From Xiphias gladius (taxonomy: Eukaryota; Chordata; Actinopteri; Istiophoriformes; Xiphiidae), in the NCBI RefSeq assembly GCF_016859285.1, contig NC_053404.1:16321105-16385104 (forward strand): 64,000 bases of DNA, in the 5' to 3' direction. A program made the translations under genes and the position numbers. The notes beneath the pieces are model-generated. The model was given only the letters and a program-made list of their open reading frames with translations. It did no database searches and had not been told where the DNA came from. Below, in pieces: positions 26,701-39,087 of the stretch (positions are counted from its first letter, which is position 1; each line of letters opens with the position of its first letter).

Positions 26701-28775
26701 TTAAGGCCAAGTGCCAAAAGCTTTAGCTTTCCCTCTTGACTGTGACGTATCTAATGAAAGACTGATTTCTCTTTTCTCTGTATTTTTTGAAAATGTAGTC
26801 GAAAACGAAGATGGTGCATTTTGAAAACCTGTTTTGGGGTTTTGCATCTACATAGCTGCATTTCTGTGATTTTTTTTTTTAACGTTTGTATGTAGTATTT
26901 ACACAAAGAAGGGCAACTGATAAGAGGAGACAGGGGGACTTGATCATGGTCCTCCATATTGCTTCCAAAAATTCATTTAAAAAAAAGCCAAAATCATCAA
27001 TGAAACTGCAAAAGAACTGCAAGAAGAAAAAGACACAAGACAAAATGCAAAAAAAAAAAAAATCCGATGCATGCTAAAACATGCACAACAGACATACTGC
27101 AGGCCACTTCATAGAAAATTCAGTTTCAGAATTGTGCTGTGAGGTCCACTTGCTGTTAACTTCAATTTGAACCATAGCCGTTTGGCGCACATTTTAGGAA
27201 AAGCAGCAGTAACAAGTTTTCTTCTTCATATACTGCTCGGTCTGGTGCTAACAGACAAAAGCCTGATGCTTGATATCGTCATCATTGTGTGGGATGTGAG
27301 TTTGATTGCGGGAAGCAGGTGTAAGTGTGGCCTTTCAAACCAAATTTAGTCATCTACTCACTTCCCCCTGGACCCCAGGTTCCCTGTACATTTCCCAGCA
27401 GAGCCGCCACCCCCACCCCCCTCCACCTGCCTGCATACATGAAACAAAGGGCTGCATGCAGAGAGAATAAACCCCCATATATTCAAGATTTGGTGCATTT
27501 TCTTAGACTTTTTAAATTATTTGTTTTTGCTGCTCTGCTCTCCTCCTCTACATCTCTCTTTGCCCTCATCCTCTGTCTCCACAGCTCCGCTCTCTCCTTC
27601 CAGAGCTAAGCTCTCTTCCTTCCTGCCCTCTCACAGCTTCCTGCTCCGGCTCTTATCACTCCAGAAAATGTGACACGGTCTCAGCCCAGTCAAACCAACA
27701 CTAACCTCTGTAGTCCCTCTTTTCCTTGGCCATCACTGCCTTAAATGGAAGTATTCTGGCCCCGCTGGGGTCTGGGTGCCTGAGGGGATATCACAGAGGC
27801 CCCTGTCACCCACCTGGGCCAAATCTGTTAATGGACTTATTTATTATAAACAATATAACCACAACTTCACAGCCTACAGAGGAACAATAAATCTGAAGTG
27901 GCCAGGCGTGTTTTTATTTATGTATTTATTTATCTGAGAGGAAGCCGTGGGCACATTGGGACATTATCAACTCATTCTCCTCCAAGGGTTTTTCCTCTGA
28001 GCTGAGGAAATTGTCTGCTTTGATTCACTGTGTAAATCAGAGTCTTATAATACAGGGACAGGAGATCGCATGACGCCAAGACTGTGAGGTCTGGTTTGTG
28101 GTAAAATGTACAGAATCATGCTCCCGCTAATGTAACTTTTAAGTTATTTTCATGAACATCTTTAAGCAATACGAAGAATTTCTGGTTTCTGGTTTTGCCA
28201 CCATTATATATACATATATATTGATGTGTTTTCTCTGCATGTCACCTCAGATTTAATAAATATCCATCAAAGATCATAGAAGCATCTTGAGTAACATTAT
28301 GTCCATGGCTTGCAGGCTGTATTTATTGTTGTTCTATGACACCGCTGCCAGATACAGGTCTGCTAAGGCATGATAGAGCCCATGTTATTGTAAGGCCACA
28401 AGGCCATCTGATAAGCCCCCATGCTCAACAGCCTGCGGCGATAACACATGTTTTGGATGGTATCGAGCCAAAAGAGCTGAACCTGCCGCTGCACAGAATG
28501 CAACAGTTACTGCAGAGTTCAAAGTCTGCACACCGGGCATTGATCAGAATATCTGGATGCCATTTTTCAGCTGTGGATAATGTCCTCTTGGGTGTCCATT
28601 GTTTGACACACTGTCGCATGTCAACGTAGGTAGCAGGCTTTTGTGTGGATGCAGTTAGTGATGATATCGAGGGGGGGGGACTTTCCCCGGGTTTCCTGAT
28701 ATGAGCTTTTCCCATGTTATCATGCAGGAATGATCACAGGAGGGGCGCTGATCATCTGACACTGATTGCTGAAAT

Positions 28776-28811
28776 GTGATTGTGATTGTGATTGTGATTG
28801 TGATTGTGATT
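28776..28811. repeat. (GTGATT)n hexanucleotide repeat
   Basis: Six near-perfect tandem GTGATT units. Confidence 0.9.
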
Positions 28812-28880
28812 ATCATGCCATGTCTATAAAGCACGAGTAATCTAGTATTTTTAACACTGACCTACATGTGTTTTAATTTA

Positions 28881-29174
28881 ATAGTACAACATTTTGGGAA
28901 ATATATGCTTTCCTTTCTTGCCATGAGTTAGATAAGAAGATTGATACCGTTCTCATGTCTCTGTGCTAAATAGCTAGCTGGTGGGCGAATTTTGTTACCT
29001 TTGGACAAAGCCAGGTTAACTGTTGCTGCTTGTTTCCAGTTTATATGCTAAGCTACACTACCCAGCTGCTGGCGGTAGCTTCATATTGACTGTACAGACA
29101 TAAGAGTGGTATCCTCTTATCTTACTTTCTGAAAGAAAAAGCAAATGAGCATGTTTCCCAAAATGTTGAACTAT
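28881..29174. mobile_element. Foldback (MITE-like) non-autonomous element
   Basis: The ends at 28881-28901 and 29154-29174 are inverted repeats matching at 20 of 21 positions; their core CAACATTTTGGGAAA is exact in both. The 294-base interior has no open frame, but has GCTAAATAGCTAGCTGG, TTTGGACAAAGCCAGG and AAGAGTGGTATCC words that I recognise from a high-copy teleost repeat. A diverged copy is at 26490-26700 and a fragment near 31675-31800. The structure points to a non-autonomous DNA transposon; the superfamily cannot be assigned because no clear target duplication is visible. Confidence 0.7.
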
Positions 29175-31674
29175 TCCGTTAAACGGAGGCTGCAGGGAAG
29201 GCTTTGGTGCATTATAACCTCAGGTAAGTAGTGAGTAGATATTGATGATCCAGACCATTGTGTGTAAACGAACTGAGGAGATAATCTCCGTCAGGTGAAC
29301 TCAGCCACAGAGAGCTTTATACAAACACAGGAATTCCTTGAAGTGGAAGATAGGCCAGATATGTGAGATAACGCATTGATAAAATAATCTCATGGCGTAT
29401 ATTTCACCGTGACTTGACTGACTGTAGTCAAAACTGCCATAAGATTTCATGTTAATGGTGTATTTTTGGAACATGTTAATATCAGCCCTCACTTCTGTTC
29501 TCAAAATGTAAATCTTTAAGGAGTGAAAGAAAATTAATCACACCTGAGATTGATTTTTATTCCACCCAGCTCCACCGTTAACATAACACCCATCCACCTG
29601 CCTCGCGATTTTGTTAATTTGATGGGACAGTAATTCGAAGGGAGCCTTGAGCGAGAAGGGGGAGGGGTGGATGAGGTGGGGTTCTGTCATCCTGAAGAAA
29701 CTATTTGACAGAAAATAGGTGAGAATCCGATTAAAGGTGGGTTGGTTTTTCTTATCAGTGCTCTTGTACAGTGTTATTGTAAAGGGAACAACATACAGAG
29801 GAAGCACTCACACACTCAGTGCATTTCCTCCGTAAAACCACAGATGTGTGAAAACAACACGAGGTGCATTCCTCAGCCATTTCTCTCACTTTAGCACAAT
29901 AAAGGACAACAGGGCCCGCAGAGCATTGTAGTCTCTAATGTAACTGTACAAAACGTGATTCAAAGCTCATGTTTGGGCTTGTCAAATGTTCGTCGTTGAC
30001 TCTGAAATGACAGCAAGGTCATATAAAGGTGTTACATCATTATTAGGCAGCGTAAAGTTCAAGGCTGATTTGGGAAAACAGTTTTAGGGAGCTTGTAACC
30101 ACAGGCCATTAGAGGAGAAGTTGTTGCATCTATGAGGAAGTTCCAGATATGAGTTTTGGAGTATTTGTTCTGTAATCCCCAGAGATTACAGGGTATTATT
30201 TCACTGCAAGAAAAACTATAAAAAGTCCCATATTAACCAAGTCTTATGATTTTGCTTCAACCACTGCTCAGGATAAGTGTCAGGATCTTTTTCCTTATCT
30301 TCTGTCTCTGCGGCTGCCTTGCGTACCTCTATTGATCCAGATTCTTGCTAGGTGTGATGCCACTGATCCCACACGCTATTATTGATTGACACCGGTCACC
30401 CTGTGCCGACGTGGCGTCCTGTTAGCACCCTCAGGGGTATCGGCATTTTGCTCCGTGGTGACACTCTAGCGCCTCAACAAGGCAAAGGCCACGCATGAAA
30501 GGATTCGGAGTGTTTGAGCTACCGAGGAATCAATTCACACCCTGATTGTCATTTACAAAGGCCTCACTGTCTCTTCCCTCGTTCCAAAATTCTAGTCTGG
30601 ATGGTCTGATTAGTAATTAACTCAGTTTTCATCCTGAAGTCATCAAACACTGATTTTAAGGTCTAGATACTGTTCTGATTTCCATTTACTTGGGAGTGAA
30701 AGTGCAATCTCTTCAACCTGCATCCTCACATCGCAGCAAAACAGATTAGATGAATTGAGGGACTTCTTTGGGTGGAGGGGTCAAATGTAGGTCAAGTTGT
30801 GGAGTGTAGTATTTATGTGGCTGGTGGCTGTCAGGGAAACAATGATGCAGCTCAAACGTAATCTATCATTTGTTTTCTCACCAATACTACTGAAGCAGTG
30901 CCTTATTTTGCCATACAAAGCCTGCAGTAAGTACGGGAATTGTGTTGGCGCTGAAAATCAGAAAAAGGACTTCGGTGTTTCTCTGTTTGAACAGTCAAAA
31001 GTATTGTTGGGCACAGAAGTGGGCTTGTTATTGTTTAGGAGTGTAATTTCATCTCTTTGATGGTAAAAAAAACAAAAAAAAAACAGAAGTGCTTCATTAT
31101 ATAGCTGCAGTTCATTCTCTGATGTTTTCTGATGTTTCCAAGTATTGGTGTGCATGTTTTGTTCTCTTTGAAAAAAAGTAAAAAAGTTATTTCAGGCTCA
31201 TACTCATATGTCAAGGACAAAGAGAAAAGAAATACCCAAAATAGACAAGTCTTATCAGTTTGGGAATGGTCATTGCACCACTGGAAACAATGCCACAGCG
31301 AGATGGGAGCTGAGGTTGACCCTAATAATGCGACTGGTCTGTCAAGGAACCTGGAGAACAGGAAGCGAGCCATACCTCTGTCTTCATGGATAAAGTCATA
31401 AAAATGATAAACACAGGTCTCAATTAGCCTCCGCCAGGACAATGTGCTGCTCGCCGGCAGGGAGGATTAGGGTCGGTCCAGTAAAAGTGAAGAGATGAAA
31501 GAGTCTGCTCTCCTGTGTGGCTGACCTCCCTATGCGTTTCACTGAGGAAACCTGGGGTTTCCCTTTCCCCACTTACTAATGGTAATTCACCTTTCAATCA
31601 AGACGTTCTATTAATAGATCTTCTCTCCCTGTGGTGTCGGGAGAATGGAGTGGGAACAGTAAAAAATGAGCGAA

Positions 31675-31800
31675 TGTGACCCTGCGGCTAGCTGTTCCCC
31701 TTGTTTACGGTTGTTGTGCTAACAGGCTGCTGGCTGCAGCTTTGTATTTAGGGGACAGATATGGGAGTGGTATCCATCTTCTCATCTAAACCCCAGCGGG
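31675..31800. repeat. Fragment of the foldback element
   Basis: GCTAACAGGCTGCTGGCTGC and ATGGGAGTGGTATCCATCTT resemble the interior and right part of the element at 28881. The terminal repeats are missing. Confidence 0.4.
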
Positions 31801-34453
31801 AACTTCCTTTAAAACCTGTCTGATCATCTGACTGCTTAAGTCTCTTGCCCTTTTCGGACTTTGTTTGAGCAAAATTGCCATTTCCTCAAGTCCCAGCAGT
31901 TACTTTGCTGAGGAAAATGTAATGATAACTGACTGAAAAGAAGGCCAAAACCAAGATACACAAGTTGTGGAAAACTCAATTATCATTTAAGTAAAATTGG
32001 TTTTGTTGCAAATTAAAATATCTATCATTTGTGATATTTTTAAATAAATAACGATTTGTGGACCTAAAATGACAGGAGGAAAACGTAGACAAATTAACAC
32101 ATTTTTTTCCCAGAATGGGAATGATCTACTTTAAATACCAATATTTCTTTACGTGTATGTACTTTTTAATTGTTTAGAAGTGTGCATATACCATTTTCTC
32201 CTAGACGATACATTCACCAAGGGCTCTTCCCACATTTGATATCATTGATTCAATGGCATTATAATTTTGCATTGCTGTATCCTCTAAGTCACTTGAGTGA
32301 AACTACAGCACCATGGATGTTCTCAGGAAAGAGACTTTGATTATTTTACTTGTTGCTTCCGTTTTATTGTTGGCTGACCCAAGGCAGCGTGCAAACCCGG
32401 AGGTCACCACAACTTGTGGTGAAAAGTTTCCAAACATCCTCATGTTAGCATGACTAAAGTCATATTTAAGATTTTTCTTGGACCCAGGCTTCGGTTTAAT
32501 AAAACAGACAGAGAATGAGGGCGAGACAAGAAGATAAGGCGGATGTGCTCATCTCCAAACTGAGCAGCAGAGACAAACAAGAAATAGTTTTATCGTCAGA
32601 GCATCTTCGTGAGGTGGGGGCAGGATGGTGCTGCAGATGGGTAACAGGGTGAAGATATCAAAATCTCCTCGTTGCTCAACGTGGGACGAACTGGCCAGTA
32701 AACACAACAGGGTCGAATAGATTCCCACCTGATTCCCAGCAGATCCCTAACAGATTAATGCCCCTAGAACAATGAGACGAGACGGCTTCCTCTGTGTTCA
32801 CTTGTCTGAGGCAGACAACATCCCAGTGCTACCCTTTCTGAATGGTTGGGGTGTGTGCTCACGGGCAAGTACACTTTCCCACTACACACATAAATACATT
32901 TGTGTATGCATGTGAGTACACAAGTATTAGACGGCATGATCAGTTTCTATCTTTTTTTGAGTCATCTGACAGAATTTCAAGTCCCCAATTTTTGTGTCCA
33001 AAGTGTCTAGCACGGTGACCTGGGGAAAAACATGACCAAGCGTAGACTTTCACATCCTTTTTTCTGAACATAAGTTAACTGCAACCTGTGGATGATCTCT
33101 CATATCTGCAATCTCACATATGGGGTGATATTCAGGATACTAAAGATAAACCACCAAAAAAAAAAACATATTTAAGTAAATCAAACTATATACTTTTTAC
33201 TAACGTATTCTCACTACTGGTCCTCAACTAGGTTCTGCAGTGTTTGACTGACAGCTGATGGCAGATTAGAAACTTATTTTATATTCCTGAGTGGCATTAT
33301 TAACGTTGAAACTTGAAATGTTTCAGCTTCAGGAAAAGGTGTGATTTCTATTTACAGATCTAGTCTCTCCCCTCCTTCCTCTCCTGCACACCTGTTATGT
33401 GCCCCCCTCCCTAACCTCGTCATTCTCTCCTCCTCACGACCCCTTTCCCCCATCCTGAAACACCTTCCTCTCTCCAGAGCAGGTGTTGGAGAAAATTATA
33501 GTCTAATCAGACAGTCTAAACAATCAGTATCTCACTGCTGATAATGACAAATGTCTATACACTTCCATTTAGGTCCAAGACTGTGTGGCATCCAATTAAT
33601 TTTCGAGCTTTAACAATTCTACAACAGCCTGAAGTAAAGTGACAAAAGAACTATAATGAGGATTTGATGAAGGGTTGCATTTAACTTTGATTTTTTTTAT
33701 TATATATACATTTTTATTTCAATTAACCCTTTAACACCAATCCCCTTTTGCTGGTCGCCCACCTCTACATTTAGCAGCTAAAGAGCGAGATATTTCCTTC
33801 AAGAGACAGTGGAAAGCTAGAAGAGAGTGAGTATTAGACTTACAATGCTCAGGTGACCAGACACATGGCTTCATATGAATGCTAATGTTGCTCCGCGTCT
33901 GTATAAACAGGCAAATGTTTGCTAGCACGTTCGCCATATCAGCTTCTTAATATGATAATGTGTCAGTTTTAATGTTTCAGGTATACATGGAAAAGACTAA
34001 ACTAGTAATACAAATGCACATGTTCATGTAACATTTTATTGTACTAACAGTACATGAATGCTTTATAATGCTAGCGTGAAGCAGGAAAAGTGGGTGGTAA
34101 AGGTTTGATCAAATCATAATTTTGCCCATAAAATGTCACAAATTATTTGAACATGCCTATCACAATTCCCCAGAACCCAAGGTGAAAACTCCAGCTTGCT
34201 TGTTTTGTGTGACCAATAGTCCAAAACCCAAAGGTATTCTACTTACAGAGAGATAAAAGAGAGAGAAACAGAGACTTCTCACATTTGAGAAGGTTGAACC
34301 AGTGAATGTTTGGTATTTTTTGCTTGATATATGACTTAAATGACTCACCGATTATCAAAATTATTGCCAGTTAATTAATCCACTAATCCATTGGCACATA
34401 TTTGATGTGCTGTTTAATATTTTAAGAACAGGGCAGAGTACCCAAAACATTCA

Positions 34454-34480
34454 ATGCTAATTAGCATAGTATTGTTTAAA
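34454..34480. promoter_or_regulatory. Palindromic homeodomain/POU-like site beside a SOX/forkhead core
   Basis: ATGCTAATTAGCAT (34454-34467) is a perfect 14-base palindrome with an ATTA/TAAT core. ATTGTTTAAA follows at 34471-34480, containing a SOX core (ATTGTT) that overlaps a forkhead-like TGTTTA. The site is 2.5 kb upstream of the predicted sox17 start of transcription. Function is inferred. Confidence 0.3.
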
Positions 34481-36820
34481 CTCTGTTCTAAAGCTCTGCC
34501 CTTCTGTGGCTTTGTCCATTTCGGGTCTGTGCAGCTTGAGTGGCTTGGGAGATCAGCGCAGAGTGCTAACATATATATACCTTCCGTCCCTGTGATTTAA
34601 ACTAACACCACTGCCTCGCCGCTCAGCACAAAGGAGCCAGCAAACACATTGTGCAAATTCCCAAGAAAGCCACCCACAGACATTTATACAGCAAGACTGG
34701 CGACCAGCAGCTCAACTGCGTTTCAGAACTCACTTGGAAGGCGGACAGTTTGTGCTGCTACGCCAAGGACAGGAAGTGCTTGCAGAGGGACAGGAAGTGC
34801 TCACCGCTGCAGTAGCCGAGGCTGGAACTGAGATAATGCCATTGTGTAAGCAAGCCAAGTGACCTCTCCCTGAGCGCAGAGTCCAGAGGCTGGCGTCGAG
34901 AGCCCTGGCCCCCACCCAGCCCCAGACTCCCTAGGCACGGGGTGGGGGACAGGGGGAGGAATGGAAGGAGGAGGAGGAGGGGGGGGGGCGCTGAGGCGTG
35001 TCACCTCCCCCTCCCCTCCTTTGGGTTGACTCCGAACCTCACCTTGTAGAGGAAATGTGGCTACGACTCCAGACTTTATGACTTCTCCCATCAAAAGCCA
35101 GGATTTTTCACTCCCACACAGCGAGAGAGAGAGAGACAGGCGGCTAGGGCACACTCATGCCCACACCCATGTCAACACATGCAGTCACAGAGACACACAT
35201 TGAAACACACTAGACACACAGAGCCTCTCTTTCTCCACTCTCCTAGTATCAGAGGGGGAAAACCCTATCAGGTCATCAGCAGTAAAATAGATGATGACAG
35301 TATTATAGTCCAGATCCTGTCCCATGCAGAGCTTGACTGGACCTCCATCGAAAACACTCTCCCACCAACCCCGAGAGGGTCACCCAGCGTGCTCTGGAGT
35401 CCCCACTGGTGTCTGCATGGGGCACCAAAAGGTCGCGTAAGCATCTCTCATATTTCTGTCAGCCCCTTTTGACGTGTCAGAAGGACCGCAGACCACAACA
35501 AGATGGGAGCGAGAAAAGACGGAGCTGACAGGTTGAGGTCTGTTGGCTCTGATAAGAACCCCCTTGTAGCCTGTGGGTGATGTTTGGATTTCTGGCCACA
35601 AACGGGGGCTTCATTCTCTGCTACATAAACACACAAAGTCTGCACGTTTGAGGTGCGACAGGTTGCTTTAACCTTTTACCTCGTATCCCCACGCCGGTCT
35701 GGGCCAGCTGCTCCAAAAACAAGGAAACACTTTCTCGTACATTTCTGTGGCTCACACGTGTGTGTCGTAAGAGTTAATAGAGTTTAAAGTGGACCACTGG
35801 CTGATGTCATCTACGCATATTCAATGAAGTATGAAGGGGAGGTGGGGGTGAATTAGCTTTATTTTAACTTTTTAAAGTCAGACGAAAGATTAGAAATTAA
35901 ACAATGAACTGAATGAGCACCTAATGGTTCATTTATTTAAATATGTAGTTGACTGTAGGCTTAGCATTATTTCCGTTATGGCCCTATTATACCACTAGGG
36001 TAAAAATAAGAAAAGACAAAGATATTTGGGCTTTTTTTGTATCTGTAAATGTGGTAAGAAAAATGGCATCTAGAGTGTTTAACGCCCTCCATTGAATCAA
36101 TCAGCTGTTTATTCGGTTCATTAGCATCCCAGAGTGTATCCACCCTTAGTGGATCCACATAAGGAGAAACTATTATAACATTTTAACGTCTCAGCCTGAG
36201 ACAAAAGCGCACCAGTATCACATTTTTTTCTAGTCAGAGGCCTCATCACTTAAAAGCTATGGGACGGTTGTTTATTTAAGCTTTCTCCGCTCTTGTTGAT
36301 TTCCCTCCTTAGGAAATTCAAATCTCCAATTCACGCCCCTTGCCCAGCGCTTGCTCCTCATTAAGCTTCCATCAAAGAAAGTCTCCATCGAGGGAGAGGG
36401 CCGTGCGTAAGAAAAAGCTGCTAATGAGGGAGCCATCGGCTCCACGCGTAAACCTGATATTCAAGATTTTAACACAGTTAACCGCCCAATACACACCCTG
36501 GCGACCGAGTGTATTGGTGTCTGAGCATCCTTGGGAGTGAGAATCAAAACTGGACGAGTGCGCTGGGACGTGGCTGTCCAAATAAACGTTATTGTGGATT
36601 ACGGAGATAATCAGTCTCACCTCTTTTCGCTCCAGAAGTAGGTAAAATTATACACACTCGCCTCGCATTAAAGCCCACATATATCTTAGTCTTTATATAC
36701 CCGCTGCAAAACGAGTTTTGGTGCAGACCATTATACATTCTTATCATTTAGAGTTGTGCATCCATGAGAAATTCCACGGCGTCTTTACCCCGGGGGCTCT
36801 CAGCACTCCGAACAAGGGTC

Positions 36821-36934
36821 GGGGGCGGGCTGCCCTCAACTTTTTTGCACCTTTGCGGTAGTGGGCACTCCCACCACATGGTGATTGGCTGCCTGCGAGT
36901 TTATAGCTCGGCAACCTCCACACTCAGCGCTGAG
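36821..36934 (+). promoter_or_regulatory. Core promoter of sox17
   Basis: GGGGGCGGGC (36821-36830) is an Sp/KLF GC box, ATTGG (36884-36888) an inverted CCAAT box, and TTTATAG (36900-36906) a TATA-like element. Their order and spacing fit a start of transcription near 36930. A perfect 12-base palindrome CTCAGCGCTGAG (36923-36934) sits at that position. The resulting 5' leader would be about 265 bases. Confidence 0.6.
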
Positions 36935-36976
36935 TAGTCAGTACTGTTCAGAACGTGCGGTTCCTGGAAGTGGTTC

Positions 36977-37039
36977 ATGGACTTGACTAATTGTTTTTCA
37001 TTCCAGTCTTCAAGCCAGAGGCGTTTGAGTTTGTCTTGA
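36977..37039 (+). other. Upstream ORF in the sox17 leader (20 codons)
   Basis: ATG at 36977 opens a 20-codon frame ending with TGA at 37037-37039, inside the predicted 5' leader and 157 bases before the sox17 start codon. The start context GTTCATGG has G at +4 but T at -3. It may dampen translation; this is inference. Confidence 0.4.
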
Positions 37040-37044
37040 TATTA

Positions 37045-37102
37045 CTATATATATATATCTATATATATATAGATATATATATATAGATATATATAGATAT
37101 AC
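37045..37102. repeat. (TA)n/(TATAGA)n microsatellite in the sox17 leader
   Basis: Self-complementary TA and TAGATA units within the predicted 5' UTR, between the upstream ORF and the main start codon. In RNA it could form AU hairpins. Confidence 0.85.
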
Positions 37103-37196
37103 ATTTTTGAATCTATCTGTAGTCTGTTGTCAGTATAGGCTGTTGTTGCCTCGGTGAGCTGTCCGGTGGCTCTCCAAACCTCCCAGCTGGACAGAG

Positions 37197-38764
37197 ATGA
37201 GCAGTCCCGATGCGGGTTATGCCAGCGACGATCAGACCCAGGCAAGGTTTACGATGTCAGTCATGATGCCTGGAATGGGACACTGCCAGTGGGCCGACCC
37301 TCTCAGTCCTCTTGGGGACACCAAAGTGAAAAACGAGCCGTGCGCGTCCAGCTCCGGCAGCCAGAATCGCGGGAAGAGCGAGCCGCGGATCCGGCGGCCC
37401 ATGAACGCCTTCATGGTCTGGGCGAAGGATGAACGCAAGAGACTGGCGCAGCAAAACCCCGACCTGCATAACGCCGAGCTGAGCAAAATGTTGGGTAAGT
37501 AATTTTATGCAGTATTTAATCAATTTTGCGTTGCTTGCCTATATTGCCAGATCTACACACTTTGTTATAGAGTCACATTATTTTTTTTCCAAGCTGTTTT
37601 CCGAATTTTGGCTGCTTGTTTTTTAGTTTTGTGTTTCGTGGATTTCAGTCTCATTCTGCTCAAACAACAGTAAATGGTAAGGCCTTGAGTGGATGCAGTG
37701 GTTGTTCAGGCAGCAGGTGAAAAGTTAAGCCTCAGATGTAACCTCAAAAACCTGTCCCTGCCCCCTAAAATGGCAACAAGCTATTTTTGTGTGCATCACC
37801 AGGCTGCGTACAGTATCTGCTGACATATCACTGACGTGCACTCTCCTCTTGACCTGCAGGGAAATCATGGAAAGCCCTTCCTGTCACAGAAAAGCAGCCC
37901 TTTGTGGAGGAGGCCGAGCGGCTGCGGGTTCAGCACATGCAGGATCACCCCAACTACAAGTACAGGCCCCGGCGGCGGAAGCAGGTGAAGAGGATTAAGA
38001 GGCTGGATTCTGGCTTTCTGGTCCACGGCGTGTCCGATCACCAGGCCCCGTCGATGACGGGAGATGGCAGAGTGTGTGTGGAGAGCCTGGGCCTGGGCTA
38101 CCACGAGCATGGCTTCCAGCTTCCTCCACAGTCGCTCAGTCACTACCGGGATGCTCAGGCTCTTGGGGGCCCCTCTTATGAAACCTACAGCCTCCCCACA
38201 CCTGACACCTCTCCTCTGGACGCTGTGGAGTCAGACTCCATGTTCTTCCCTCCACATTCACAGGAGGACTGCCACATGATACCAGCATACGCTTACCACT
38301 CCCAGGCGGCAGAGTACCAGCCCCAGGACCCCCACTCCAGCCACCACAGCAACCCCATCCTGCACCGACACGCTGCCTCGGCTCCAGAGCAGCCCCCTCA
38401 GCCTGCCACCCTTCCCCCTTCTTACATGGGATGCCCCAACCCTCTGGCCATGTATTACACCCAGCACTGCAGTCCCAGCCACCCTAAGCGGCACCCTGGA
38501 GGAGCAGGACAGCTCTCCCCTCCTCCTGACTCTCACCCCCACTCTGCAGACAGCGTGGAGCAGATGCACCACTCTGAGCTGCTGGCTGAGGTGGACCGCA
38601 GCGAGTTCGAGCAGTATTTGAGTTCCTCTTCAGCGCGTGCGGACATGACAGGCTTGCCCTACGGGCCACACGAGGCCGGCATGCAAGGACCTGAAAGCCT
38701 CATATCGTCGGTGCTGTCAGACGCCAGCACAGCTGTGTATTACTGTAGCTACAACAACTCCTAA
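37197..38764 (+). CDS. sox17: SoxF transcription factor Sox17, two exons
   Basis: HMG-box transcription factor of definitive endoderm and vascular endothelium, acting in the nucleus. Exons 37197-37494 and 37860-38764 join in frame (GTAAGT donor, GCAG acceptor) for 400 residues; human SOX17 has 414. The start [15 protein letters not shown] is the family N-terminus, which fixes the ATG. The HMG box covers about residues 64-142, from [20 protein letters not shown] to [16 protein letters not shown]. Later come a His/Pro/Ser-rich middle, [12 protein letters not shown] (conserved with human), [11 protein letters not shown] (FEQYL 349-353), the beta-catenin-binding motif, and the conserved C-terminus [16 protein letters not shown]. 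The intron splits Gly100 in LGK, the same codon and phase as in sox32, 22 kb upstream on the same strand. The HMG box lacks the substitutions seen in Sox32. The gene looks intact. Confidence 0.97.
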
Positions 38765-39081
38765 CCTCCGCCTGGCCTGTTACCCTGCTGCAAGGACATA
38801 TGATCAGACCTCAAATTCCTGTAACTAAATTGATAAAAAAATGTTTAAATTAAAAAAAAAAAAAAATTTCACTACCGACAGAGAAGGCCAATGAGATTAC
38901 AAAATGCAGCTTTGTAGAAGACATTTAATGAAGCCATAGAATATTTTAACATGAACACTGGTTTTAATCTCCTCTCTTGCAGGGATATGAATTCATTTTG
39001 TGATAATAAATATTGTACAGTCACTATTTTAAATTTTATGTTTATACTGAAGGTGTTTTTATACTTTTTGCACTTTTGAGA

Positions 39082-39087
39082 AATAAA
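39082..39087 (+). terminator. Candidate polyadenylation signal of sox17
   Basis: AATAAA 318 bases past the stop codon. An earlier AATAAA at 39005-39010 is an alternative. Confidence 0.5.

Larger units (their letters stand above)
14899..36880. other. Intergenic DNA between sox32 and sox17
   Basis: Twenty-two kilobases without any exon that I can recognise on either strand. Much of it is AT-rich, with microsatellites (16582, 21172, 21464, 23574, 28776), foldback-element copies (26490, 28881, a fragment near 31675) and fragments of other dispersed repeats (19993, 23660, 24063). Longer complex stretches without obvious repeats lie at 22370-23520, 24330-24640, 27600-28060, 30280-30560, 34430-35160 and 36300-36880. 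Two contain candidate SOX/POU sites listed below. The stretch at 34940-35150 is C/G-rich with a GGAGGA run. Whether any part is a conserved enhancer cannot be told from one sequence. Confidence 0.6.

Noticed and set aside
28776..28811. Possible CRISPR-like direct repeats
   Set aside because: A hexanucleotide tandem repeat without spacers in a vertebrate genome.
31035..31442. 135-residue minus-strand open frame
   Set aside because: Hydrophobic and Phe-rich from A/T-rich DNA, no splice or promoter context, no recognised homology.
37154..37432. Alternative frame overlapping sox17 exon 1
   Set aside because: It is a shadow of the HMG-box exon in another frame; the frame from 37197 gives conserved Sox17.
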